Source: Candidatus Leptovillus affinis
Lineage (GTDB): Bacteria > Chloroflexota > Anaerolineae > Promineifilales > Promineifilaceae
Direction of reading: 5' to 3'
DNA length: 64,000 bases
NCBI GenBank assembly: GCA_016705235.1
Contig: JADIYP010000002.1
Location: forward strand, 1,024,306-1,088,305
Positions 24,083 to 31,494 of the stretch are shown here, one piece after another (the first letter of the stretch is position 1; every line of letters begins with the position of its first letter). The position numbers were made by a program, and so were the translations under genes. The notes beneath the pieces were generated by a model. It worked only from the letters and a program-made list of their open reading frames with translations. It ran no database searches and was not told the DNA's origin.

Positions 24083-24161
24083 CGGGTTCTCCTTTTGCTA
24101 ATGGTCTTGTAGCTCTTAGCTTAAGGGAACTCGATGCCTTTTTTAACTAGCACCAAAGGTT

Positions 24162-24176
24162 TATAATGGATTCATG
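24162..24176 (+). promoter_or_regulatory. TATAAT box six bases ahead of the start codon (leaderless arrangement)
   Basis: A perfect TATAAT (24162-24167) is followed after six bases by the ATG of the truncated MalT-like remnant, so the transcript would start at or next to the ATG. The intact paralogue downstream has the same layout (24454-24470). Confidence 0.5.
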
Positions 24177-24302
24177 CTTGGAGACTTACTGCAAACAAAA
24201 TTATATGTACCCCGGTTACGGCCGTCTCTCGTCCCTCGTCCCCGCCTCATCGAAATACTCAACCACGGACTGACCGGCAAGCTGACCCTCATCTTACGCT
24301 GA
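24174..24302 (+). pseudogene. Truncated 5' remnant of a MalT-like LuxR regulator
   Basis: About 40 codons (MLGDLLQTKLYVPRLRPSLV, then PRPRLIEILNHGLTGKLTLI) match the N terminus of the intact regulator at 24468 (MLGNLLQTKLYIPRKRPSLV). The match stops before the P-loop, where the TGTCATGCTGAG-type hairpin repeat begins (24305). It is the stump of a second regulator copy cut off at the repeat. Confidence 0.8.
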
Positions 24303-24304
24303 AC

Positions 24305-24386
24305 TGTCATGCTGAGCGGAGTCTTCGGAGCGAAGCATCCCGCTCCACCAGAAGAAGGAGATGCTTCGGAGGACCTCAGCATGACA
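24305..24386. repeat. Dispersed hairpin repeat, TGTCATGCTGAG family
   Basis: Outer ends TGTCATGCTGAG and CTCAGCATGACA are perfect inverted repeats, with inner GAGCGAAGCATCCC and GAGATGCTTCGGAG. It belongs to the same family as 5613-5707 and sits exactly at the breakpoint of the truncated regulator remnant. Confidence 0.8.
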
Positions 24387-24453
24387 CATTTCTGGTTAAA
24401 TTGAGAATTGCTGTATCAACCAGTAAATTTGGGCAAATCGTGAGCCTTTCCAG

Positions 24454-24470
24454 TATACTTTTGCGTGATG
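24454..24470 (+). promoter_or_regulatory. -10 box adjoining the regulator start codon
   Basis: TATACT (24454-24459) is separated from GTGATG by five bases. No Shine-Dalgarno sequence is present, so the regulator is probably translated from a leaderless mRNA. Confidence 0.45.
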
Positions 24471-27164
24471 CTCGGCAACTTGCTCCAAACCAAACTGTAT
24501 ATTCCTCGAAAACGACCGTCACTCGTCCCCCGCCCCCACCTCATTGCCAAGCTCAACCGGGGGTTGCACCGCAAACTAACGCTTATCTCTGCCCCGGCCG
24601 GTTTTGGCAAAACCACCCTGGTCAGTGAGTGGATAGCTGATGGGAAACGGCCGTTTGCCTGGCTCTCATTAGACAAAAGAGATGGCGATCTCAGCCGCTT
24701 CCTGACCTACCTCATCGCCGCATTGCAGACCCATAAACCCGCGCTGGGGGAAAAAGCGTTGGCGATGCTGGAATCTCCTGAGCCACCGCCGTCCGAATCC
24801 ATCCTGACCACCCTGCTTAACGAAATCGCCGCCATTCCGGATGAATTCGCCCTCGTCCTGGACGATTACCACGTCTTAGACGCCGCCCCACCCATTGATC
24901 AGGCGCTCACATTCCTGTTGGAACACCTGCCGCCGCAGATGCATCTGGTCATCACCACCCGTGAAGACCCGCCGCTGCCCCTGTCTCGCCTGCGCGTGCG
25001 CGGCCTGCTGACTGAACTGCGGGTGGCCGATTTGCGTTTTACGGTGGCAGAAACGGCCGTGTTCCTCCACAAAGCAACTGGTCTGGAATTCTCCACTAAT
25101 GAGATTGCCGCCCTGGAAAAACGCACCGAAGGCTGGATTGCCGGACTGCAATTGGCCGCCATCTCCATGCAAGGGCGGGCCGACGTGCCGGGCTTCATCA
25201 AAGCGTTTGCCGGCGACGACCGCTACATCGTCGATTACCTCGTTGATGAAGTGCTGCGCCGCCAGCCCGAACACATCCGGCGCTTCTTACTCCAGACATC
25301 CATCCTCGACCGGTTGAGCGGCCCGCTGTGTGAAGCCGTGACGAACCAGGAAGAAGGCGGCGCCTTGCTGGAAATACTGGAACGCAGCAACCTGTTTGTC
25401 ATCCCCCTGGACGACAAGCGGCAGTGGTACCGTTACCACCACTTGTTTGGTGATGTGCTCCAGGCCCACTTGATGAAAGAACAGCCTGAAGCAACTGCGG
25501 CGCTGCATCAGCGGGCCAGCGGCTGGTACGAAGGCCATGGTTTAACGGCCGCTGCCGTCTACCATGCCTTTGCTGCCAATGATATGGCGCGGGCCGCCCG
25601 GATTATCGAACTGGCCTGGGGCGAGATGGATAGGAATCGCCAGGCGGCCGAATGGCTGGGTTGGGCCAAAAAGCTGCCCGACGCTCTGGTTCTCGCCCGG
25701 CCCGTGCTCAGCGTGGGTTATGCCTGGGCCTTTTTAGACACTGGCCAGATGGAGGCGGCCGAAATGTGGCTGCGCCAGGCCGAGCACTGCCTGGCAGCCA
25801 CAACCGATTTCGTCGTCGCCGATGAAGCCGAATTTCAATATTTGCCGGGGAGCATCGCCTCGGCCCGCACTTATCATGCGCTGGCGCTGGGCGACATGGC
25901 CGTCACCATCGAATATGCCCATCAGGCGCTCGCCTTCTTTCCCGCAGAAGCATATCTCCGGCGCGGCACCCCGGCGGCGCTCCTGGGGCTGGCCGCCTGG
26001 GCCAGCGGCGATTTGACCGAAGCCATACACGCCTTTACCGAAGCCATGACCAACTATCAAAAGGCAGGCAACACCCTGTTTGTCATTACCGGGGCGTACG
26101 TTTTGGCCGACATGAAAGTAGCCCAAGGACATCTGCGCGAGGCTATCAAAGTTTGTCAAGAGGCCATACAACTGGCCGAGGCACAGGGCGAACCGGTGCT
26201 GCGCGGCGCCGCCGACCTGTACACCGGCTTGTGCGAGCTGTCTCTGGCGCAGAACGATCTGGAAGCGGCCAAAGCGCACCTGCTGCGCAGCCAGGAACTG
26301 GGCGAAGATGCGGCATTGCCGCGTTGGTCCTATCGCTGGCATTTAGCTCAGGCGGGCGTAAAAGCGGCGGAAGGCAATCTGGATGATGCGCTCGATGCGC
26401 TCGACGAAGCGGAACGGCAGTACGTCCGCGGGCCGGTTCCCGATGTACGCACACTGGCGGCGCTAAAGGCGCGGCTGTGGGTGCAGCAGGGCCGGTTGGC
26501 CAATGCACAGAATTGGGCTGATGAGCAGGGGCTGTCCGTTGACGATGACCTCAGCTACCTGCACGAGTTTGACCATATCACTCTGGCCCGGCTGCTCATC
26601 GCCCGGTACCGGCATGGGCAGGAAGAAAATTGCCTCCAGGGGGCGGTGGCTCTGCTGGAGCGCCTGCGGCAAGCGGCGGAAGCGGGTGGTCGGATGGGGA
26701 GCGTGCTGGAAATCCTGGTGCAGCAGGCCATGGCCGCTGAAGCGCAAGGCCATATCGCCGAGGCACTCATACCGCTGGAACAGGCCCTGACTTTGGGTGA
26801 ACCGGAAGGCTGCATCCGTACGTTTGTCGATGCAGGGCCGCCGCTGGCCAAGCTGTTGGCAAGGATGAAGGCAGAAGGTAGAAGGCAGAAAGCGTATGTT
26901 TCTCAACTACTGGTCGCTTTTGGTATGGGAAAAGTTATTCAGCCGTCAGCCGCCAGCGTTCAGCCTTTGGTTGAGCCGTTGAGTGAGCGCGAGTTAGAGG
27001 TCTTGCAGCTGGTAGCCGAGGGGCTTTCCAACCGCGAGATAGCTGAGCGGTTGTTTGTGGCTTTGAGCACGGTGAAGGGGCACAATCGAGTTATCTATGG
27101 CAAGCTCAACGTCAGCCGGCGCACGGAGGCGGTGGCGCGGGCGCGGGAGTTGGGCTTGTTGTAG
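24468..27164 (+). CDS. MalT-like LuxR-family transcriptional regulator (STAND ATPase), copy 1
   Basis: The 898-residue protein has an N-terminal STAND ATPase (P-loop SAPAGFGKTTLVSEW near 41-55; LVLDDYHVLD near 127; VITTREDPPLPL), a winged-helix/arm region, a long TPR-like array (about 340-800) and a C-terminal LuxR helix-turn-helix (LSERELEVLQLVAEGLSNREIAERLFVALSTVKGH, about 842-876). MalT-type proteins oligomerise with ATP and an inducer to activate promoters. The ATG at 24468 has no ribosome-binding site but sits 8 bases after TATACT, consistent with leaderless translation. It is intact here, whereas the inverted copy at 60917-63608 is frame-broken. Confidence 0.93.
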   Translation: MLGNLLQTKLYIPRKRPSLVPRPHLIAKLNRGLHRKLTLISAPAGFGKTTLVSEWIADGKRPFAWLSLDKRDGDLSRFLTYLIAALQTHKPALGEKALAMLESPEPPPSESILTTLLNEIAAIPDEFALVLDDYHVLDAAPPIDQALTFLLEHLPPQMHLVITTREDPPLPLSRLRVRGLLTELRVADLRFTVAETAVFLHKATGLEFSTNEIAALEKRTEGWIAGLQLAAISMQGRADVPGFIKAFAGDDRYIVDYLVDEVLRRQPEHIRRFLLQTSILDRLSGPLCEAVTNQEEGGALLEILERSNLFVIPLDDKRQWYRYHHLFGDVLQAHLMKEQPEATAALHQRASGWYEGHGLTAAAVYHAFAANDMARAARIIELAWGEMDRNRQAAEWLGWAKKLPDALVLARPVLSVGYAWAFLDTGQMEAAEMWLRQAEHCLAATTDFVVADEAEFQYLPGSIASARTYHALALGDMAVTIEYAHQALAFFPAEAYLRRGTPAALLGLAAWASGDLTEAIHAFTEAMTNYQKAGNTLFVITGAYVLADMKVAQGHLREAIKVCQEAIQLAEAQGEPVLRGAADLYTGLCELSLAQNDLEAAKAHLLRSQELGEDAALPRWSYRWHLAQAGVKAAEGNLDDALDALDEAERQYVRGPVPDVRTLAALKARLWVQQGRLANAQNWADEQGLSVDDDLSYLHEFDHITLARLLIARYRHGQEENCLQGAVALLERLRQAAEAGGRMGSVLEILVQQAMAAEAQGHIAEALIPLEQALTLGEPEGCIRTFVDAGPPLAKLLARMKAEGRRQKAYVSQLLVAFGMGKVIQPSAASVQPLVEPLSERELEVLQLVAEGLSNREIAERLFVALSTVKGHNRVIYGKLNVSRRTEAVARARELGLL

Positions 27165-27276
27165 GTGATACGGCCGTTCATTCCAATCATCTCATCATTT
27201 TGCAGAAAATTGGGGACGTCGCCCACGTTTATCAGCGAGATTTGGATTCCGGTGAAGAAAAGTTAGCATAACCGTC

Positions 27277-27310
27277 AGACCTGCGAGGTTTCCACAAACC
27301 TCGCAGGTCT
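27277..27310. terminator. Perfect 15-bp-arm hairpin after the MalT-like gene
   Basis: AGACCTGCGAGGTTT (27277-27291), a four-base loop and its perfect complement (27296-27310) form a strong stem without a U-tract. It lies between the regulator and the hydrolase promoter region. The same hairpin with one mismatch is in the other arm. Confidence 0.55.
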
Positions 27311-27352
27311 CCAGAACAACACCCCCAACAATACTTTCGTGTCTATACGCCA

Positions 27353-27370
27353 ATACCGGTTGGCCGATAT
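27353..27370 (+). promoter_or_regulatory. ATACCGG-N4-type inverted repeat ahead of the hydrolase gene
   Basis: ATACCGGTTGGCCGATAT is an inverted repeat (one mismatch) set in a conserved block starting AACAATACTTTCGT. The same block with the perfect repeat precedes the 87-residue gene at 28693-28710. Both lie 40-80 bases upstream of start codons, suggesting one regulator acts at both. Confidence 0.55.
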
Positions 27371-27407
27371 GCTGCTTTCACATCAAACAAAGTGAAAGGA
27401 GCAGAAA

Positions 27408-28643
27408 ATGTCAACTTGTAAAAAATGGTTTTTTGGATTTTTCCTGATTCTGGGTATTGCAGCATTGTTTGTGAGTATGCGGACACAAACGGGTGAGGCG
27501 GCTGACCGCCGCGACGTGCCGCCTTTTGGCGTGTCCGGCCCACACTCAGTGGGCAAACGTGATCTGGTGACTGAGGGGGAACGGCCGTTGCCAGTAATCA
27601 TCTGGTATCCAACCACACTCGACAACAACGAGGGGGCCGCCGCATCTCCCTACAAGGTCAAGCTGGGCGCGCCGTTGGGTGAGGTGATCATTGCCACGAC
27701 TCAAGGGCACGCCGCCCATGATGCTCCGTATGATTTCTCCGCCGGGCCTTATCCGCTGGTAATTCTATCGCCCGGATTTGCCATCGGTAGTGTTAGTTAC
27801 AGTTGGCTGGCCGAACATCTGGCTTCTTATGGCTTTGTCGTCATTGCGCCGGAGCATCAAGAGACCCTCGACCCGCAAAATGAACTGTGGCGCGCCGCCA
27901 TCATCCGCCCGCAGGATATTTTGGCTGTGTTTGCTTATGTGGATGAACAGACCGGACCGGGTGGTGCGCTGGATGGGTTGATTGATGGCGAGGAAACGGC
28001 CGTGATCGGACATTCCTACGGTGGCTACACAGCTCTGGCGGCGGCCGGTGCCCAGATAGACACCTCCAGCTTCGAGGTTCACTGTAACGAAGCCATCCGA
28101 ACGGAAGACCCCACCGCCTGGTTGTGCGACATGCTCCTGCCACATTTGGCCGGAATGGCCAACCTGGCCGGTCTGGACGCTGTACCCGAAGGACTTTGGC
28201 CCCCGGCGGCTGATCCACGCGTGGATGCGATTGTGGCTATGGCCGGTGATGCCTATTTCTTTGGCCCGCCCGGGCTGGCCAAAATCGACGTGCCGGTGCT
28301 GGCAATGGGCGGCACCCTCGACGAGGACACACCCTTTTTGTGGGGGCCGCAGCCAACTTACGAACACACGGTCAGCCCTCGCAAGGCACAGATAGCCCTG
28401 AATGACGCCGAACACATGATTTTCACCAACACCTGCCAGTCGATTCGCTGGTACGCCAAACCACTGGCCAGCGAATTCTGTGACGATTCTGTGTGGGATA
28501 GAGATCAGGCGCATGATCTGGTCAAACACTTCACCACCGCATTTTTGCTGGCCGAACTGAAGCACGATTCGGATGCGGCGGTGGTGCTAACACCCAATGC
28601 CGTCGAATTCCCCAATGTGACGTATAAAGCACAAGGTTATTAG
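27408..28643 (+). CDS. Secreted alpha/beta hydrolase (PAF acetylhydrolase/dienelactone hydrolase-like), copy 1
   Basis: The 411-residue protein starts with a hydrophobic signal or anchor segment (about 8-25, WFFGFFLILGIAALFV). The hydrolase fold follows: oxyanion-side LVILSPGF, the nucleophile elbow GHSYGG (Ser about 205), and likely acid and His in DEDTPF and AEHMIF. It resembles platelet-activating-factor acetylhydrolase-type esterases; the substrate is unknown. AAAGGAG precedes the ATG. It is preceded by the ATACCGG-type operator candidate and follows the MalT-like regulator. The second copy (59441-60673) is frame-broken by missing bases in A and T runs. Confidence 0.88.
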   Translation: MSTCKKWFFGFFLILGIAALFVSMRTQTGEAADRRDVPPFGVSGPHSVGKRDLVTEGERPLPVIIWYPTTLDNNEGAAASPYKVKLGAPLGEVIIATTQGHAAHDAPYDFSAGPYPLVILSPGFAIGSVSYSWLAEHLASYGFVVIAPEHQETLDPQNELWRAAIIRPQDILAVFAYVDEQTGPGGALDGLIDGEETAVIGHSYGGYTALAAAGAQIDTSSFEVHCNEAIRTEDPTAWLCDMLLPHLAGMANLAGLDAVPEGLWPPAADPRVDAIVAMAGDAYFFGPPGLAKIDVPVLAMGGTLDEDTPFLWGPQPTYEHTVSPRKAQIALNDAEHMIFTNTCQSIRWYAKPLASEFCDDSVWDRDQAHDLVKHFTTAFLLAELKHDSDAAVVLTPNAVEFPNVTYKAQGY

Positions 28644-28692
28644 AAATACCCCAGACAATACCACTAAACAATACTTTCGTAGCTGTACGGCA

Positions 28693-28710
28693 ATACCGGT
28701 TGGCCGGTAT
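28693..28710 (+). promoter_or_regulatory. Perfect ATACCGG-TTGG-CCGGTAT operator candidate
   Basis: ATACCGGTTGGCCGGTAT has perfect 7-bp arms. About 28 bases before it the block shares AACAATACTTTCGT with the site at 27353, and TATGCT follows as a possible -10 box. It precedes the operon of the 87-residue protein, the DUF4386-type protein and the VOC protein. Confidence 0.6.
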
Positions 28711-28771
28711 GCTAAGGACGCATTGAACAAGTGGCATAGACAATTTTGACCAGCCGCACAAGGTAAAAGTA

Positions 28772-29035
28772 ATGGCAATCAAACCCAATTCCCAGGCAGA
28801 TCCAAATCCACCCATGGTCTATGAAATAAGAATAAAAGGCCATTTGGGTCAGCGGTGGGCAGTATGGTTTGAAGGTCTGACCATCACGCAAGCCGACAAC
28901 GGCGATACGCTTTTAACCGGCCCGGTTATTGATCAGGCGGCGCTGTATGGGCTGCTCAGAAAAGTGCGCGATTTAGGACTGCCCTTGGTTTCGGTCAAAC
29001 AAGTCCAATCTGGTCAGCCAGACAGCCAACAATGA
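28772..29035 (+). CDS. Small conserved hypothetical protein (87 aa), copy 1
   Basis: The product has a short disordered start (MAIKPNSQADPNPP) and a compact core from MVYEIRIKGHLG with WFEGLTI, DGDTLLTGPVIDQAALYGLLRKVRDLGLPLVSV. I recognise this as a recurrent small bacterial protein of unknown function, with a beta-rich first half and an amphipathic helix resembling a small ligand or partner-binding module. AAGGT lies ahead of the ATG; an internal ATG at residue 15 is an alternative start. It opens the small operon with the membrane protein and VOC protein, and is identical in the other arm (59049-59312). Confidence 0.8.
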   Translation: MAIKPNSQADPNPPMVYEIRIKGHLGQRWAVWFEGLTITQADNGDTLLTGPVIDQAALYGLLRKVRDLGLPLVSVKQVQSGQPDSQQ

Positions 29036-29081
29036 AGCAATCTTACTTATCCAACTTTTTTTTGAAACAAGGAGAAACAAA

Positions 29082-29794
29082 ATGAACGCAGTGAAAAAAA
29101 CCGCAAGAACAATAGGTGTCTTTTATTTAGCAATCTTTTTGCCAACATGTTTGTCTTTATGTTTGTGAGCGGCAGCCTGAATGTACCGGGCGACGCCGCA
29201 GCAACGGCCGAAAACATTCGAGCGTCGGAATCGCTGTACCGGGGCGGTGTTGTCAGTTATTTGATCGTCTTTTTGAGTGAAATCAGGGCGACCATTTTGC
29301 TTTATAAACTGCTTTCGCCGGTTAACAAGACGGTGGCCATGCTGATGATGGCCACTCGGTTGATGCAAGCGGCCGTTCATGCCGCAAACCTGATCAACTT
29401 CATCTTCCCGTTGATTTTGCTAAATGGCGGCGATTATTTGACCTCTTTTACACCTGACCAGATTAATTCCCTGGTATTGTTGTTCACCGATGTCCACTAT
29501 TACGGTGTGCTGGTTTCGGAAGCATTCTTTGCCGTGAGCCTGTTCTTGTTGGGCTATCTGGTTTACAAGTCTGAGCTGTTCCCCGGCATTATGGGCATCA
29601 TGCTGGCTATTGCGGGGGCGAGCTACGTGCTGGACAGCTTTGGCATTTTCCTGATGCCCCAGTATGCAACAGTTTTTGCCAATATCATGATTGCCCCGGC
29701 GATTATTGCAGAATTGTCGTTCACGCTGTGGCTGCTGATTAAAGGCATCCGTACGCCCAAGGCGGAAAGCCGCCAGGTCATCGCTACGGCGTAA
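29082..29794 (+). CDS. DUF4386-type multi-pass membrane protein, copy 1 (frameshifted near its start)
   Basis: Compared with the intact inverted copy (58290-59003, 237 aa) this gene lacks one T in the run at about 29136-29140, which breaks the frame after YLAIF. The open frame from 29147 (MFVFMFVSGSLNVPGDAA) covers the rest. The protein has about six hydrophobic segments, including VVSYLIVFLSEI, LINFIFPLILL and SLFLLGYLVY, and matches DUF4386 integral membrane proteins of unknown function. AAGGAG precedes the ATG at 29082. A homopolymer sequencing error is the simplest explanation for the break. Confidence 0.8.
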
Positions 29795-29880
29795 TCCAGA
29801 AGTAAGAAGGACGATTTTGAATTCTGGCCAGTGCCTGATGAAAACCATCGGGCACTGGTTTAGCAGAAGGAGTTTTTGAT

Positions 29881-30303
29881 ATGGCCGTCAATTCGTTTCG
29901 AGTTGCGCTCACCGTTGCTGATTTTGACCGGGCTGTAGCTTTCTATCGGGATGGTTTGGGGCTGGAACCGGGTGAACTGTGGACTGATAATGGCCGGGGA
30001 CAAATGTTTGGGGCGGAGCAGGCTTCTTTGGAAATCTTTGATCCCGATTATGCGGCGGGCGTGGACCAAATCGAAGTGGGGGAGCGGGTAAGTGGTCAAA
30101 TCCGATTTGCCTTTGAAGTGGCGGATGTCCGAGCAACAATGGCGCGGGCCTTGCAGTACGGTGCCACATTGGTCCATGAGCCAGTTTTGACCCCTTGGGG
30201 TGATTTGAATGTCCGGCTGCGCTCGCCGGAGGGTTTGCAGATTACGCTGTTTCAGACTTCAAATGAAGTAAAAAATGGGGAACCAGAGGAAGGAAACGAA
30301 TGA
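29881..30303 (+). CDS. VOC-superfamily (glyoxalase/bleomycin resistance-like) protein, copy 1
   Basis: The 140-residue protein has the paired beta-alpha-beta-beta-beta modules of the VOC fold: VALTVADFDRAVAFYRDGLGLEPGE at the N terminus, FAFEVADVRATMARALQYGATLVHEP in the middle and LNVRLRSPEGLQITLFQ at the end. These metal-dependent proteins include lyases, dioxygenases and binding or resistance proteins; none can be chosen here. AAGGAG precedes the ATG. Its stop overlaps the start of the quinone oxidoreductase gene (ATGA), which is truncated in this arm. The copy at 57781-58203 is identical as far as I can see. Confidence 0.88.
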   Translation: MAVNSFRVALTVADFDRAVAFYRDGLGLEPGELWTDNGRGQMFGAEQASLEIFDPDYAAGVDQIEVGERVSGQIRFAFEVADVRATMARALQYGATLVHEPVLTPWGDLNVRLRSPEGLQITLFQTSNEVKNGEPEEGNE

Positions 30304-30319
30304 AAGCTGTTGTGTTCAG
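30300..30319 (+). pseudogene. First 20 bases of the quinone oxidoreductase gene, cut by a mobile element
   Basis: ATGAAAGCTGTTGTGTTCAG matches the first codons (MKAVVF) of the intact gene at 56816-57784. The match ends where the terminal inverted repeat of the mobile element begins at 30320. The rest of this copy is not in the window. Confidence 0.8.
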
Positions 30320-30409
30320 CAATACCTTCGCCAAAAATGGCGTAAATAGAGCGGTTGTGTAAGATACGATTTTCACCGACCAAGGAGAAATTTCGTAAAA
30401 CAACCGCTC

Positions 30410-31429
30410 ATGATAGATATTTTAGCACTTTTACAACATTTGAGTCCCTATGTGGACATGACAACCATTCGGCAAATGAGCCGTATCATCTTGGCGATGT
30501 TGGCCATGACAGGCCGGGTAACCATGTTAGGCATTTCCCGCTGGACAGAGGAAGGAGGCAGCTACCGCACGGTACAACGTTTTTTCCATACCGTTATCCC
30601 TTGGGCAATGCTTTTCTGGTTGTTTTTTCAACGCCATCTGCTAGACCCTCAAGCCACATACTTTTTGGCAGGAGATGAATGCGTCGTCACCAAGTCCGGT
30701 AAAGAAACACACGGTTTAGACCGATTCTTTTCATCCTTGTATGGCAAGCCCGTGCCCAGTTTGGCTTTCTTCGCTTTATCGTTGGTTCACGTTCAAGAGC
30801 GTCGCTCTTATCCAATGATGGTAGAGCAAGTGATGCGCACCGAAGAAGAGAAAAAAGCTGCCAAAGCCAAGCAAGCGGCTAAAAAGAAAAAGACGAAAGG
30901 CAAATCGGGACGACCCAAAGGAAGCAAGAATCGGGATAAAACGCAAGTGGGATTGACGCGAATACAGCAGATGGTACAAAAGCTGTTGTCACTCATCATG
31001 GGCGTTTTGTCGCTAGAGCATCTGGTTATGGATGGTCATTTCGGCAATAACAACGCCGTGCAAATGGTTTGGCAATGCGGTTTGTATCTGATTTCCAAGC
31101 TCCGTCACGATTCGGCTTTGTATTTTCGCTATGATGGCCCCTACGGAGGTAGCGGCGCGCCCAGGAAATACGGCGATAAAATCAATTATGCATCTATTCC
31201 AGCGCAATATCTGAAGGCGACGACAACTGAAAAGGATGTTCGCACCGATATTTACCAGGCCGACATGTTACACAAGGAATTTGCCCAAGCGCTCAATGTC
31301 GTCATCATCGTCAAGACCCATATCAAAACCGGGGCTTGGGCGCATGTGGTGTTGTTCAGCAATGACTTGACCCTCGATTACGACCGCCTCATGGATTCAC
31401 TACCGTACACTTTTAAGAAAGTCATTTGA
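30410..31429 (+). CDS. IS4/IS701-like DDE transposase, truncated at the C terminus
   Basis: The 339-residue product has N-terminal helical DNA-binding sequence (YRTVQRFFHTVIPW), the first catalytic Asp in FLAGDECVVTKSG (about 88), a basic linker (KKAAKAKQAAKKKKTKGKSGRPKGSKNRDK in pieces), and the second Asp in LVMDGHFGNNNAV (about 205). The third catalytic residue and C-terminal part are lost after KKVI; a fragment of them (EFNFRDAKQYWG) remains near 35630 beyond later insertions. The start lies right after an inverted repeat (30349-30358 and 30400-30409), with AGGAG in the loop rather than next to the ATG, possibly limiting translation. Confidence 0.8.
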   Translation: MIDILALLQHLSPYVDMTTIRQMSRIILAMLAMTGRVTMLGISRWTEEGGSYRTVQRFFHTVIPWAMLFWLFFQRHLLDPQATYFLAGDECVVTKSGKETHGLDRFFSSLYGKPVPSLAFFALSLVHVQERRSYPMMVEQVMRTEEEKKAAKAKQAAKKKKTKGKSGRPKGSKNRDKTQVGLTRIQQMVQKLLSLIMGVLSLEHLVMDGHFGNNNAVQMVWQCGLYLISKLRHDSALYFRYDGPYGGSGAPRKYGDKINYASIPAQYLKATTTEKDVRTDIYQADMLHKEFAQALNVVIIVKTHIKTGAWAHVVLFSNDLTLDYDRLMDSLPYTFKKVI

Positions 31430-31494
31430 GATGTGACAAGAAAGAGAAACATGGAGTACATTCCATTGTTCACCACAAACAAAAGGAGTGTACC

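Larger units (their letters stand above)
24070..30319. repeat. Left arm of a ~6.2-kb inverted duplication
   Basis: Everything from the transposase start (24070) to the 20th base of the quinone oxidoreductase gene (30319) recurs in reverse orientation at 57765-64000. The inner limit is exact: sequence is shared through GTGTTCAG and then the left arm runs into a mobile element. The outer limit is not reached on the right. Gene order is transposase, truncated MalT-like remnant, MalT-like regulator, hydrolase, 87-residue protein, DUF4386-type protein, VOC protein, quinone oxidoreductase. Confidence 0.92.
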
